A stretch of DNA of 64,000 nucleotides from Galaxea fascicularis (GCA_948470475.1 OX419344.1:14202047-14266046), one strand, 5' to 3'. Numbered from the stretch's first letter, positions 12,546 through 22,718 are shown. Numbers and translations: made by a program. Notes: a model not told the origin generated them from the sequence alone.

Positions 12546-13911
12546 GGCTAAGTGCTAATAAAGCAAAACAGTGGGGAAAATGTGCGGGAAAAGGAAAGTC
12601 TGCTGGACAGAAAAAGAGAAAAAAAAGGCCACGAAATTGTTCCTCTTTTATTGAAGCAGTAAGTATTGATTAGTAATGTATATATTCTAAACCCTTGGGA
12701 ATAACTTATTGTCTTGGAAAACAATGAAGCGCATACATAATTAATAAATTGGAATGCGGAAATTTTTCCGAAGATTGTTCTCCGTTGGCGCTTTGATTCG
12801 AGTTTTCGTTTTTTTTTTTCTACCATAAGCCAAGATAAAACTCGAATCAAAAACAGTGTTTACTTCTGATTTCACAATGAGAGCGGAGTGCGTGGTTCTG
12901 CCGACAAAAGCCTCAATCCTCTACATGTGTTTTGTTACGTGCAGGAATAACCAAGAGGTGTCCGCCAACAAGACATAAACGAAAAGAGCTCCCGAGCACG
13001 ATATAAGGCACGCAACAAAAGTGTGACAACGAGCAGTTACCCTTTTAACTATCGTTTATTTAATTATACACTGTTACAGTTAGCTAGTTAGGTTCACTGA
13101 AGATTACGTTAAGCAGTTCGTAAAACAGGCTTACTGTCTTTCATTCACTTTGAACTCCAACTCCACCATCTAGAGACAACAATTCTTGACTTTCTTGATT
13201 AACTTTGACAACAATGCTTTCTTGATACACTGGATTCTTTCCACTCACTGGCTTCTCTGAACGCACAAACTCGTACGGAGGACTTCATAATAAACTCTGA
13301 ACTCTTTATCTTCCTCTCCGTCTCTTCTGTTATAGTCTCTTTCTTCTCTCCGGATATCACAAGGTTAAAGGTTATAGCTCCACCATATAGCATCCATAGC
13401 ATAAGTTCAATCACAGTCGGCCACGAGGGTAAGCCCTCTGGCAAGAGAGTTTTTTTCTATTACTTACGAGCCTGCTTTTATACTTTTTCTTCAAGTATCC
13501 AGAATGTTCCGTTACTATTTATAGTGCTTTACAAGGTGTACTATTTTTGGAAACTGCTGAGTCACAACAAAGCTATTTTGGAATATTACTGATTATCAGA
13601 TAATTCTAGAAAAGTCTGGAATTGCATGACAGAAAACTAAAAATAATTCTGATCCTCATCACAGTTTTTAAAACTCTACACCCTTGTTTTTTGTTTGTTT
13701 TCCCATTTCAAGTCGATGACGTCATCCTTGATCCACGTATTGCGCCATCCTAGACTTTGACTCCTATGATGATGATGTTATCCCCCTTACAGCCATCGTG
13801 CTGTGCACGTGATAATTAACGTATCCCCCATTGTTCTCTTAATTTATTCTTTAGAATTTGCCCAAGTGGTCCCCCTTACTACTGTTCTCGTCAATAAGCA
13901 CGCCCAGATAT
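12546..13911. other. No recognised gene
   Basis: Short open frames exist on the minus strand (12850-12548 and 13444-13199), but they have biased, low-complexity composition or no family resemblance. No repeat boundaries were identified. Confidence 0.35.
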
Positions 13912-14932
13912 TTAACACATTGACTACCAGCCGTTTTTACGTTTTCGGAGTGATTTTCCAGCAAAAACGATCCATAGCATCTCATGACTTTATATTTGAA
14001 CTACCACGGAAAGTGGTGCTGCCCTAAAGTACTGAAGGCTCAAGGTTTCTGAAAACGTCATTGTGACGCAGCTATTTTTCAATCGTGGAACTCAAGAACG
14101 GCCCAAGTTCGGTTTGTTTGCGAATTTTGCTAAGTTTACAGCCATTTTTCATCTTTAGTGGCAGCCTGATGAGCATCATTAAGCGTGACGGTTGCTAAGG
14201 GTCCACTTTCTCAAAGAAGCGAGCAAGGTGATGTACTTTGTTGTCAAATTTGGCTTGTTACTCCAAGAACTGGGAATTCGGATCGTCAGACACTTAGTAC
14301 CTTTGAGACTCGACTTTGGATGAATTTCTCGACCTATCGCCGCATATTTTGGAATTTGCAAGCACTGAATATCCCCACAAGCACCAATTTTTGGCGGTAG
14401 GTCGGAGTGGCTTAGAGTGGCTGAGTTTCTATGTGAAAAAATTGGGGGAAGGGACAGGTGCTGTCAAAAATTCTCGTTATTCCAGGCATGCAATGCGGTC
14501 GAGATGTTGAAAATAGCCGGAAGGCTGGATTGCACTGGAACAAAAGGCTGTCTCTACGCTCAGGAAAAGAATATGAACAAAAAAAGTCATTTCTAAGCTA
14601 GAACAAGGATTGAATTTTACTATGATGGTCGAAGTTCTGTTTTTCGACGATAATTTCTTTAAGAAACATAACAGTAAAAAGGGGCATTTTCGTCGTTTCT
14701 GTTTAACGCTAAAAATGGTCATTTTTGTTCTTGTCCAAACTCAAAAGGTCATATTTGGTCAAAAGTACTACGTTTCTTGCGTTTATTGGATGTCCAAATT
14801 TAAAGGGCATCCCATTTCATGTTAACAACTGACAGTTGAGCCAATATTCGCGCGATTGAGAAAGTTGCAACGTTTTGAAGCATGGGAGTGTTTTGCGGCC
14901 GGTTTTGGCCGACACGGTAGTCAATGGGTTAA
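13912..14932. mobile_element. piggyBac-like non-autonomous element, TTAA target
   Basis: TTAA flanks both ends (13912-13915, 14929-14932). Inside, the left end reads CACATTGACTACC and the right end, on the opposite strand, CCCATTGACTACC. TTAA duplication and a C(A/C)CATTGACT start are characteristic of piggyBac superfamily ends. No transposase is visible in the 1.0 kb interior, so it is a non-autonomous or deleted copy. Confidence 0.65.
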
Positions 14933-15031
14933 CATAGTTTTTACACTCCAAAGAAATGTAGGAATTGCTGAGGTGGTCAAAAACTTTGAAATTGACTTGG
15001 AAAGGTAGTTTTTTCAGTCTGGGTCGAAAAC

Positions 15032-16780
15032 TTACGAAATTAGATTTTTTTTAATATTTAGAGATAGCTTGTTTGCTATTAGCCAAGCATAAACCGTAGA
15101 AAGCTTGTTGTTCACTGTGGACTCAAGCGATTTGAGGCTTTTACCTGCATATAAAAGATTCGTGTCGTCCGCAAATAAATAAAACTTCAATTGGTTACAG
15201 CTGTTGCAAAAATCATTTACATAACTAAGGAAGAGCAGGGGTCCTAAAACCGATCCTAGATTTATTTCTGGGGCCAATTTCAGTAATCTGCTTACGTCCT
15301 ACAAGATATGAGGTAAACCAATCATTCATAATGCCACGTATCCCATAGTGACTCAGTTTCTGCAGTAATATTGAGTGACTTACGGTGTCGAAGGCTTTTT
15401 GCAGATCAATAAATATACCGCATGTGTACAGCTTTTTATCTATGTTGGTTTGAATTTGATTGATTATGTCCAAAATAGCATGCTCGGTCGATCTTTTCTC
15501 ACGAAATCCATACTGTGAGTTATCAAGGATATTGTATCTTTCGAGATTCGATTTTAGGCGATAATACATCATTTTTTCGAAAATTCGATTGAAAATTGAG
15601 AGTAACGATATAGGCCTATAGTTGGACGGGTCAGACTCATCATTACTTTTATATAGTGGGATCACTCTAGCAAGTTTTAATTTAGAGGGATATATCCCAT
15701 TTTCACTTGATCTGTTGATAAGAAGCGATAGAGGTTGACTTATAATGTATTTTGCCGATCTTAAGATTCGACTTGGAAAGGAGTATAAGCCATGTCAGCT
15801 TTGTTTAATGGTGTTCTCATTATTTCATTTTCTATTTCCAATGGACTCACAGGGTTGAGAAAGAACGAGCCAGGGTCACTCAAGTCTGGAAGATATTCTG
15901 AAAATTGTTTAGAGGGATTAGGCATTTTGGAAGCCAGGTTATGTCCGATTGACGAGAAATACTTATTCATGATATTTGGAAACTCTGAGGAACTGTATGA
16001 AATTCGATCGTTTCCCGGACATTTGAGCTAAATTATGTTTTTGCGCACATTCTGCTTTCGACCTAAAAGATCGTTTATGCCCTCCCATGTCTTCGGACAA
16101 ATCAAGTTGAGACAATTCATTTAGGAAGTTGGTTTCTGAATAGTGTGAGAAATCACGAACAAGACGTTTAGATCTCTGAGGATTGAAAAGATGACCTGGG
16201 GACTTGATTATGCAAAATTGAGAAAAGTGGTCGGTTAAAAATTATGTTACCACTGGAAACACCGTTTCTAAGTCACTAATGGAGATGTTATCAATAAGTG
16301 AATATGAGTTATTATGTACTCTGGTTGGTTTATCAATTGTGGGGATCAAGTTAAAGCTTTGTAACGGTAGGACAAGATTTTCAGCGTGAGTACAAGTTTG
16401 AAAACGGAGAAGATTTAGGTTAAAATCGCCCATTATAAAGATCTTTTTCCTAGAAGCGCTAAGTTTTTCTATCGTTAGATCAAAGTATTCTTGGAAACGT
16501 TCCGGAGAAGTATGCTGCCTGTAGATAACTCCGCAAATTATATTTGCGTTTATAGGGAGCTGTAATTCAACAAAAGTGCCTGAAAAGGTTCGTTGGCAAC
16601 ACCTCTAAATAACTATATTCAATTCGTTCATCAATATATATACCAACACCTCCAGCAGATAGAGATACATGGCTATCTGCGGCCTTTCCCTACATCAAGG
16701 TACGACGGAAAGCTGCAAGAATCTGGAACAAAAATTCATCTTCCAAATCGGCACCCTTAATCCCTACGGTATTAACGAAC
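15032..16780 (-). mobile_element. Decayed LINE: endonuclease plus reverse transcriptase
   Basis: On the minus strand, 16433-16242 carries the APE-type endonuclease GDFN motif and a DNISIS block. 15970-15761 is the linker (NKYFSSIGHNLASKMP). 15665-15225 gives the reverse transcriptase fingers and palm (DPSNYRPISLLS, QYGFREKRSTEHA, IDLQKAFDTVSH), and 15277-15032 gives SVLGPLLFL and the catalytic FADDTNLLY motif. Frames shift several times, so it is a pseudogene. The copy ends abruptly after the NKLSLNIKK block, so its 3' end has been lost. It belongs to the CR1/Jockey-like group; the exact clade is uncertain. Confidence 0.9.
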
Positions 16781-17060
16781 GCTTTTCATTTAACTAATGT
16801 ATTCCTATTTTTCACGTTGCCATGTTACCACCAATAGCGTAGCTCCTACTCCACTATAAAAACTACACACAACCCATAATTCCTCGATTCGCTCTGACGA
16901 AGGGCTAACGCTCGAAACGTCAGCTTTTAGAATCCCTGTACGGTGGTCAATTTACTTTTATTAACTCTGTTGATAATACCAAATTTTTGTCTACTACTTC
17001 CCCACCGTCGCAGCACCACAGTTTCTTTAGAAACTACCCCCTTTATTCATTCGCAGAAGC
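16735..17060 (+). mobile_element. Penelope-like element terminal region (solo)
   Basis: This stretch carries a hammerhead-type motif (16886-16934) followed by a non-coding tract ending near the CCGTCGCAGCACCACAG block. Hammerhead motifs in the terminal repeats are a described hallmark of Penelope-like retroelements. No reverse transcriptase of this family adjoins it, so it is a solo or truncated terminal copy. The call rests mainly on the ribozyme motif; limits are approximate. Confidence 0.55.
16886..16934 (+). ncRNA. Hammerhead ribozyme motif
   Basis: The core CTGACGA (16894-16900) and CGAAA are present. Stem II is GGGC/GCTC with a TAAC loop. Stem III is the minimal ACGT palindrome, and the cleavage triplet GTC ends at 16921. 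Stem I pairs GCT with AGC and then GATTC (16886-16890) with GAATC (16930-16934). One extra A sits between the core and stem II. Two-base-pair stem III forms are described for Penelope-like elements and are thought to act as dimers. Confidence 0.7.
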
Positions 17061-17407
17061 TGTAGTTCGGCTTATATCTCTTGAAGTTTTCCTTTCAGCT
17101 TGTCATTCTCTGCTTTTATGGACTGAACCGTTTCCTTTACCATTTTGCTAATTTTCAATGATTTTGGTATCAAAATTTGTTAGAAGTTGAAGAGCCACAA
17201 GAATGGCGTCCGCACTCTACGCACACATGCGTAGAACCCCACGTCCCCCCCAGCAGAAGTGTATCCCCCGTATCATGAAAGAATGTAATTTCTGTGGCAA
17301 GTCACATTAAGCAGTAAAGACAAAACGTCCTACCGGGGGGAAAACATGCAAGTACGGCAAAGGCAGAAATAATTTTGATGTGAAATGAAAGAAGGTTCAT
17401 TCAATTA

Positions 17408-17806
17408 ATGCAGAGTGACTTAACCGACTCTCATGAACAGTTGCTAGCTACTGTGGTGACTGATCACAATAAAGGAGTAACCGCTTTGATGCAAGTTAAT
17501 GGCTGTGATGTTAGATTTCAGTTAGACTCTGGTGCTGATGTCAATACAATATGCCAGAAGTTTGTAAAGAAGATACAAGTGAAACCCACTTCGCAGAAAT
17601 TGATTATGTGGAATAAATCAAAATTAATTCCACTGGGAGAAACCACTTTAGAACTCTTGAATCCTAAGAATGCACAAGTGAGTGAGGTTGATTTTATTGT
17701 TATTCCAAATGATTTCAGTTGTCTATTGGGCCTGCAAACTGTGCAGAAAATGGGACTGTTTACCATTAATGATGACAACTTCATAGCTCAACATGATAAC
17801 CTCTAA
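17408..17806 (+). pseudogene. Ty3 retrotransposon aspartic protease fragment
   Basis: This 132-codon frame contains the retropepsin active-site block FQLDSGADVNTI and, towards the end, FSCLLGLQTVQKMGL, the usual flap-to-C-terminal pattern. The catalytic Asp-Ser-Gly-Ala is intact. It lies directly after the zinc knuckle and before the reverse transcriptase, as in Ty3 pol. The frame is closed by stops on both sides in a non-functional element. Confidence 0.8.
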
Positions 17807-17887
17807 TGCCCACCTGTTAGGAAATTTGGAGGAATCAAAGCTACATGTTAACCCAATGTTCCACCAAGAGCACTGCCCTGCCGGAAG

Positions 17888-18620
17888 TTACCCATTGCTT
17901 CGCAGGAAGATGTGAAACATAAACTTGACCGACTGGTCGAAATTGGAGTTCTGATACCTGTGGAGGAACCCTCAGCGTGGGTGAGCCAGATGGGTGTCGC
18001 TAAGAAACCAGATGGGTCTCTCAGGGTCTGTATTGACCCACAACCTCTGAACGAAGCTCTTCAACGGGAACACTACAGGCTGCCAACATTAGATGATGTG
18101 CTGTCAAACCTGAACAGTGCAAACGCGTTAAACAAGCCTACTAGCATGTGCAACTGGACAAGGAATCCGGTCTACTAACAACCAAGATCACCCCCTTTGG
18201 TCGATACAGATGGGACCGACTTCCTGTTGGCCTAAAGATTAGCAGTGAATTTTTTCAAAGGAAGCTGAATGAGGCGCTCTGTGGGCCTGAACGGTGTCAG
18301 TCTGTGTTGCAGATGACCTACTGGTGATGGGTAGTGGCAACACAAGAGAAGAAGCTGATGTTGATCATAAGCAGAACCTCCGTGAGTTACAGAGTTACAG
18401 AAAGGTGCACGAAAAGAAACATAAGGCTGAACGATGAGAAGTCTGTCATAAAGCAAACTCAGATCAAGTTCCTGGGTCACCTGATAACCAATGAAGGAGT
18501 ACATGCAGACAAGTCGAAAGCAGATGCTATACTCAGCATGCCAGCTGCCACTGATGTACATGGTGTGAAGAGATTGTGTGGAATGACCAGTACCTGTCAA
18601 AGTTCCTCCCAAATTTAGCA
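17888..18620 (+). pseudogene. Ty3 reverse transcriptase, frameshifted
   Basis: Fingers and palm blocks are clear: [35 protein letters not shown], then in other frames the catalytic VADDLLVMG (near 18305) and IKFLGHLITNEGVHADKSK (18465-18525). The break between these blocks requires at least two frame changes. The catalytic Asp-Asp pair survives. Confidence 0.8.
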
Positions 18621-18754
18621 AGTGATCTGCAACATATCCGAATGCTGACTGGAACTGGTCTGTTGAATGTGAAGAAGCATTCCAGAAAGTGAAACAGAAG
18701 ATTAGACACCCCTATGCTTGTCTATTTTGACCCAGACAAAGAACTTGTCCTACA

Positions 18755-19190
18755 AGTAGAAGTAGCAAAGACGGACTGGGTGCCGCCCTCCTACAAGATG
18801 GGAAGCCAATTGAGTACGCTTCGCGAGCACGGACAAGCGCTGAAAGGAATTGGGCGCAAATAGAGAAGGAGACATTGGCAGTAGTATTTGGTCTCGAACG
18901 CTTTGATCAGTACACATATGATAGAAAAGTTATTGTTCAAAATGATCACAAACCATTACTGTAGTGTTTTGGCACACACAATCAACACTACGTTCACTAA
19001 CTTACACTAAGTAGGCCATCATGGCTTCCACGTCTCTACGCCTTCTTGCATGCCCGGATGTACTCGTCCCAGTTCCCAGCAGTACACTACAATTACCGTG
19101 ATCACAAACCATTAGCCTCAATTCTAAAGAAGGCCCTCAGTCAGGCTGCAAAGAGATTATAAACGCTGATACTGCGACTGCATCGATGAT
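18755..19190 (+). pseudogene. Ty3 RNase H, split by a 141-bp insertion
   Basis: GLGAALLQDGKPIEYASR and WAQIEKETLAVVFGLERF are the Ty3-type RNase H signature, followed by the DHKPL block at 18944-18958. The DHKPL coding sequence is present again at 19100-19114, after 141 unrelated bases, and the protein then continues (ASILKKALSQAAKRL). Confidence 0.8.
18959..19099. mobile_element. 141-bp insertion flanked by 15-bp direct repeats
   Basis: GATCACAAACCATTA occurs at 18944-18958 and again at 19100-19114, flanking the insert. Near its ends the insert has TGTAGTG and CACTACA, complementary heptamers that also have the TG...CA form of an LTR. It may be a MITE or a tiny solo LTR; a 15-bp target duplication is unusual for either. 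Confidence 0.6.
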
Positions 19191-19666
19191 GTTGATTTCC
19201 AACGCAAACTTTTTATTGCTGGCACTCTGAGCAGAGCTTATCTAGATGTTCCTGATACCCATGTCAGAAGTATGAAAGTCAACGCTCTTAAAGGAGAGTC
19301 AGATGAGAGAATTAAGGAAGTGAAAGAGGCTACTGTAGAAGATGAAAACATGCAGACACTGCTTGGCATCATAAAGGAGGGCTGGAATGAACACAAGAAT
19401 GACGTGCCCAGTGAAGTAATTAAGGCCATACTTTGATGTGAGAGACACTCTCAGCCATCAAGATACTTTGGTTATGATACACCTTGGTTATGACAGCACG
19501 ATGAGACGAGCCCGTGATACCGTATTTTGGCCTGCAATGTCAACAGAGATACGCCAAATAGCCGAGAACTGTGAAGCCTGTTAGCTACATAAACCACAGA
19601 ACCAGAAAGAGACACTCAAGCAACACGAAGAAGGAGAAACAGCATGGAGCAAAGTCGGTGTCGACT

Positions 19667-19796
19667 AGTAGTAGTATCTGTAATCGACAAATACCACCCC
19701 ACTAGAGACGAATTTTAACCAACTAGGTCTACCAATTTCAACTATCCCCGGGGGTGGTGGGGGGCTGGTATTTGTCGATTACAGATAATACTACTC
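19667..19796. repeat. Left terminal repeat of the Polinton, itself a hairpin
   Basis: The outer arm AGTAGTAGTATCTGTAATCG is followed inside by its complement, which ends ACAGATAATACTACT at about 19795. The sequence between matches the right terminal repeat but lacks about 45 bp of the inner arm. Confidence 0.8.
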
Positions 19797-20030
19797 CAAC
19801 CAGCCAGCCCGCCAATTAGAGGGAGGGTCGCTGGGGCTAGACGGCAAACCAAGGCAATCAGCTTGGCCCGAACCGACAAGGTGCAAACGAAGGGAATCAA
19901 CCTGGCCCGCGCCCACCTATTAGAGGGAGGGCACCTGATGGAACCATGGCAGCACAAATGGCCCGCCTACTAGAGGAAGCAGCCTCTCAGGTACCTATTG
20001 ATCTGGACCAGCTGATCCAATAGATGCCTC

Positions 20031-20351
20031 TTGCAGTGCGTGAAAAAAATCTATGCAGATTTAGTTGCTGCAAAAATCGAAGAAAAGAAAACCCGTCCGT
20101 GGTTGATCACCCATTGGAATATTCGTGGGTGGGGAGCCGTTCATCAGGAGTTTAAACAGGTTATAAAAACGAGGTCAAAGAGATGTTTTGCTTCAACTGT
20201 TTGTCTTTTGTCTGCGAATGTCTTCTCGGGATACCAAATTGGGCGGAAATGGAAAGACTTCAAGACATGGAAGGAGAAGCAGGATTTCCATGAATTCCGT
20301 TGGTGGGCATTTGAAGATATGCACCCTGGTATGTCTTCCACGGGCGTGTAA
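20031..20351 (+). CDS. Unrecognised ORF in the Polinton remnant
   Basis: This 106-codon frame is rich in Trp, Lys and Phe (THWNIRGWGAVHQEFKQ, KWKDFKTWKEKQDFHEF). I do not recognise a family. It lies just inside the left terminal repeat on the plus strand, and its end (near 20344) coincides with the start of a block that is repeated at 38989-39365. It could be a small cargo gene or a chance frame. Confidence 0.3.
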   Translation: MQCVKKIYADLVAAKIEEKKTRPWLITHWNIRGWGAVHQEFKQVIKTRSKRCFASTVCLLSANVFSGYQIGRKWKDFKTWKEKQDFHEFRWWAFEDMHPGMSSTGV

Positions 20352-20715
20352 AGAACTAAGCGCCTTTTTATTAGTTGCTATTGTCCTTTTTCATGAATGT
20401 TCGTTAGCTCGTTGTGCGTGTGGAACGTAGTTCAGCGTGCCAGTCAAGTAATTTATTGTAATATATTCGTTTTTATTATTTAATCCCATGCAATCATTTT
20501 CAGTGTGCTTTTCACGTTTCGCTGTCGAGCAGTTACGTTAGTCTAAGAGCAGTTACGCTTTAGCGCAGTCATCCAGATCTATATCGCAGATTTAGTGCAG
20601 TTTCATTACTCAGCTACTAACAAATGTAAGTGTCGCTTTTGCTAGGTTTTCCACACCTTTTCAGTTTATTTTGGTAACGTTCTTTTCTTTGTTGTATTTA
20701 GTTTTAACCGCTTTG
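20344..20715 (+). repeat. Block repeated at 38989-39365, with probable 5' UTR intron
   Basis: The two blocks share GTGTAAAGAACTAA at the start, a similar AT-rich middle, GCTACTAACAAATGTAA (GCTGCTAACAAATGTAA in the other copy) and TTTAGTTTTAAC at the end. Between GTAAGT (20626) and TTTAG (20701) lies a plausible 76-bp intron directly before the GIY-YIG-like ORF, so this may be that gene's promoter and leader. Confidence 0.5.
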
Positions 20716-20834
20716 CAAGAACCGCTTTCAAGTATCACTTTTCAAGAATCGCCTACAACCGTCTCCTACATCTACTTTCAACAACTTCTCTGCTATCGTA
20801 AGAACCTGAGTCCATTAAAGCGCGTTAAAAAACC

Positions 20835-21280
20835 ATGGTGGAGTGTTTCTCTCTCCTGTGGAAGTTTCAGGGGGGAACCATGAAGATACGAGGCTTCTAC
20901 GTTGCCCACCACATCACCTTTGGCGCATACTTTGGCGCCAACCAGGTGTTCAAAGTTGGGCACACAAGTGATCCGAGGCTCCGTCTACAAAAAAACGCGT
21001 TTCAAACTTGTTTTTTACACAAGTTCAAATTTGTTGCAACTGTCGAAAGAGAAACCGTAAAAATGGCACACAGATCGAAAAAGCTGTTTTGCGTAAATTA
21101 GCAGCTCGTGGAAACCTTTGCCGCAGAGACAACGGGGTATGGACAGAAATGGCTCACATTCCAATGGGTGAAATTATTGAAATTGTCAAAGAACAAGGGG
21201 AAGGAGTGAAAATCGGACCTTCCTATCCCCCACCTCAAGACAGCTTTGTCAGCCAAGTACTTGCTGATTGTGCCGAGTAA
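20835..21280 (+). pseudogene. GIY-YIG / T5orf172-like nuclease ORF, one frameshift
   Basis: GFYVAHHITFGAYFG is followed by FKVGHTSDPRLRLQKNAF, resembling the short GIY-YIG variants of the T5orf172/MUG113 type, where a K(I/V)G-T-x-P-x-R-L block carries the catalytic Arg. After about residue 75 the reading continues in another frame (GTQIEKAVLRKLAARG, DNGVWTEMAHIPMGEII), consistent with loss of one A in an A-run near 21058. Such nucleases occur in large DNA viruses and virus-like transposons. The family call is by motif only. Confidence 0.5.
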
Positions 21281-21381
21281 CCTTCTTCGGTTCGCGCTAA
21301 CGGGTTCGTTTCTCACTTACAAATGGGCAAAAGCAGCTGAAAACGTAGCGCCCAAACGAGAACTTCACGCAAGCCATTATA

Positions 21382-21916
21382 TTAACAGCGAGACTTTTTG
21401 TGACCGCCCAACCCAACTTGGCGCTTCGTGTTTATCGCGTTTCGCGCAAGCGCGTGGCCCCATTGTCTCTTATTCCAAGGAATCGCATCAAGCGATTTGA
21501 CCATCTTGCGGTCGGTGGCATGCTTCCACTTTTTTTCGTCGTCGTCATACTTCTCGTGGCGAAAACTATAACTGCAGTGGTCGACATCATGTTGCATAGC
21601 AACCGCATCAGTGGCTCCGGTCGGCTGTTGAAAGATTTCTTGAATTTCACCCGTTTCAGGGTCGTATTTGAGTTGTTTGTCGAGGGAGTTGCAAGGTCCT
21701 GTATAGTTGTGACCGGACAACGTCCACCGCCCGGCGGGTGCGGGTAGTTTGCCAATGAGCCTCTGAACAACAACCCCCGTCCCGTAATAATTCTTCAACG
21801 TTTTCCCCAAAATATCCAACGGGTCCTTTCCCTTCGGAGCTGCTTTCACAAAGGATTTCACCAGTTTCAGGTTGAAGTTCGGAACGCCGAAGCTCCACGG
21901 GACCCAGAGCCCGTCA
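21382..21916 (-). pseudogene. Parvovirus-type phospholipase A2-like ORF of the Polinton
   Basis: The minus frame runs from a stop near 21920 to 21382 without an early ATG. It contains GHNYTGPCNSLDKQ followed about 30 residues later by DAVAMQHDVDHCSYS. That pairing (a YxGPxN-L calcium-loop-like block, then D-A-x-x-HD) is the signature of the viral phospholipase A2 family. In viruses such domains breach endosomal membranes; in Polinton relatives similar ORFs sit near capsid genes. The His-Asp pair is present. The basic tail (NTKRQVGLGGHKKSRC) may be a nuclear or DNA-binding segment. No in-frame ATG at the natural start, so probably dead. Confidence 0.6.
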
Positions 21917-21930
21917 CCGGTTTTTTATTT

Positions 21931-22077
21931 TTAAAAGGTAATAAAACGGGTTTTGGTAATTCCACAAACTGCGCACTTCACCTTGAGCATCTGTCTACCG
22001 TTCATTGTCGTGACGACATGGTCAGTCCCTGGCTCATTCAGGGTCTTGCGCTTGTCTTTCACGCAGTAGACTTCCAT
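21931..22077 (-). CDS. 48-residue zinc-ribbon protein (DUF5679-like), copy C
   Basis: Intact small ORF from ATG (22077) to TAA. It begins MEVYCVKDKRK and ends KVKCAVCGITKTRF. The layout YCVxx...NGR...KxxCxxCGxxKTRF resembles DUF5679 zinc ribbons found in viruses and phages. The first half has Cys-x-x-Asp in place of Cys-x-x-Cys; the second CxxC is intact. It is one of three neighbouring copies. Function unknown. Confidence 0.55.
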   Translation of the reverse strand: MEVYCVKDKRKTLNEPGTDHVVTTMNGRQMLKVKCAVCGITKTRFITF

Positions 22078-22346
22078 CCTATTTTTTAAAAAAAATTTTT
22101 CCCTTGCACTTCAAGAAACCAGCCCTTTCCATTTGAACCAAGAAGTCCAACCGCGCGAACCACCTTGTTTTTTGTAATTGGCCAGGTTGCTCTTGCTTCT
22201 CATTCGGAAACTTGCATGGCTGGCTTGAACAGGGTCTTGTCAGAAACCACATTCACAAGTTTCTTGAAGTCAACGAACGGAAAAGGCATCGACATCCCAG
22301 AACCCTTCATTTTTCTGCCTGGCAAGAAGCTGGTTTTGGTCGTCCC

Positions 22347-22460
22347 TCAAACCGCGCACTTTACCTTAAGTAGCTTCCGCCTGTTCTTTGTCGTGACGAC
22401 GCGGTCAGTCCCCAGCACATTTGGGGCTTTGCGCCTGTCTTTCACGCAGTAGACTTCCAT
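22347..22460 (-). pseudogene. Zinc-ribbon ORF, copy B, stop at a zinc cysteine
   Basis: It starts MEVYCVKDRRKAPN, closely matching copy C, and runs to KVKCAV followed by TGA exactly where copies A and C have the second Cys of the CxxC pair. Downstream the frame continues (GTTKTSFLPGRKMKG and beyond to about 22090), suggesting a longer ancestral protein fused to a C-terminal extension. Confidence 0.55.
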
Positions 22461-22511
22461 TGTCGTATATCAAAGGGGGAATTTGTTGCAAAAGGGAACT
22501 GCTTCAAGTTA

Positions 22512-22718
22512 TCAGGGTAAAAATCTGGTTTTATATGCCCCGCAGTCCGCGCATTCCACCTTCATCATTTTGCGCCCATTTTTTACGTGGGAAATTTCCA
22601 CAGTTCCCGGCGCGTTCGGAGTGGGCCAAACACACCTTCCACAACAGAGGTACTCCAGACTGGGTTCATCGTATATGTAAGAAATAATTTTTGACGGCGC
22701 GCTCGTTTGCGGCCACAT
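22512..22718 (-). CDS. Zinc-ribbon ORF (DUF5679-like), copy A
   Basis: The frame contains EYLCCGRCVWPTPNAPGT and later NGRKMMKVECADCGAYKTRF, so both Cys-x-x-Cys pairs are present, unlike copies B and C. The true start is unclear, because the nearest ATG is in a different frame; the open frame reaches back to 22718. It overlaps the end of the protease pseudogene. Confidence 0.5.
   Translation of the reverse strand: MWPQTSAPSKIISYIYDEPSLEYLCCGRCVWPTPNAPGTVEISHVKNGRKMMKVECADCGAYKTRFLP

Larger units (their letters stand above)
17265..19666 (+). mobile_element. Decayed Ty3-type retrotransposon, 5' part
   Basis: In order: a worn gag zinc knuckle (ECNFCGKSH, 17275-17400), aspartic protease (17408-17806), reverse transcriptase (17888-18620), RNase H (18760-19190) and the start of integrase (19190-19666). 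Several frame changes and stops interrupt it. The reading continues at 27277 after the 7.6 kb insertion, which proves that the insertion came later. No 5' LTR was found. The element differs from the minus-strand Ty3 copy at 50903-55844. Confidence 0.85.

Noticed and set aside
12548..12850. 100-codon minus frame rich in Ser/Phe/Arg
   Set aside because: Low-complexity composition, no conserved motif, no flanking gene structure.
13199..13444. 81-codon minus frame starting MPEGLPSWPTVIEL
   Set aside because: No recognisable family and no supporting exon neighbours.
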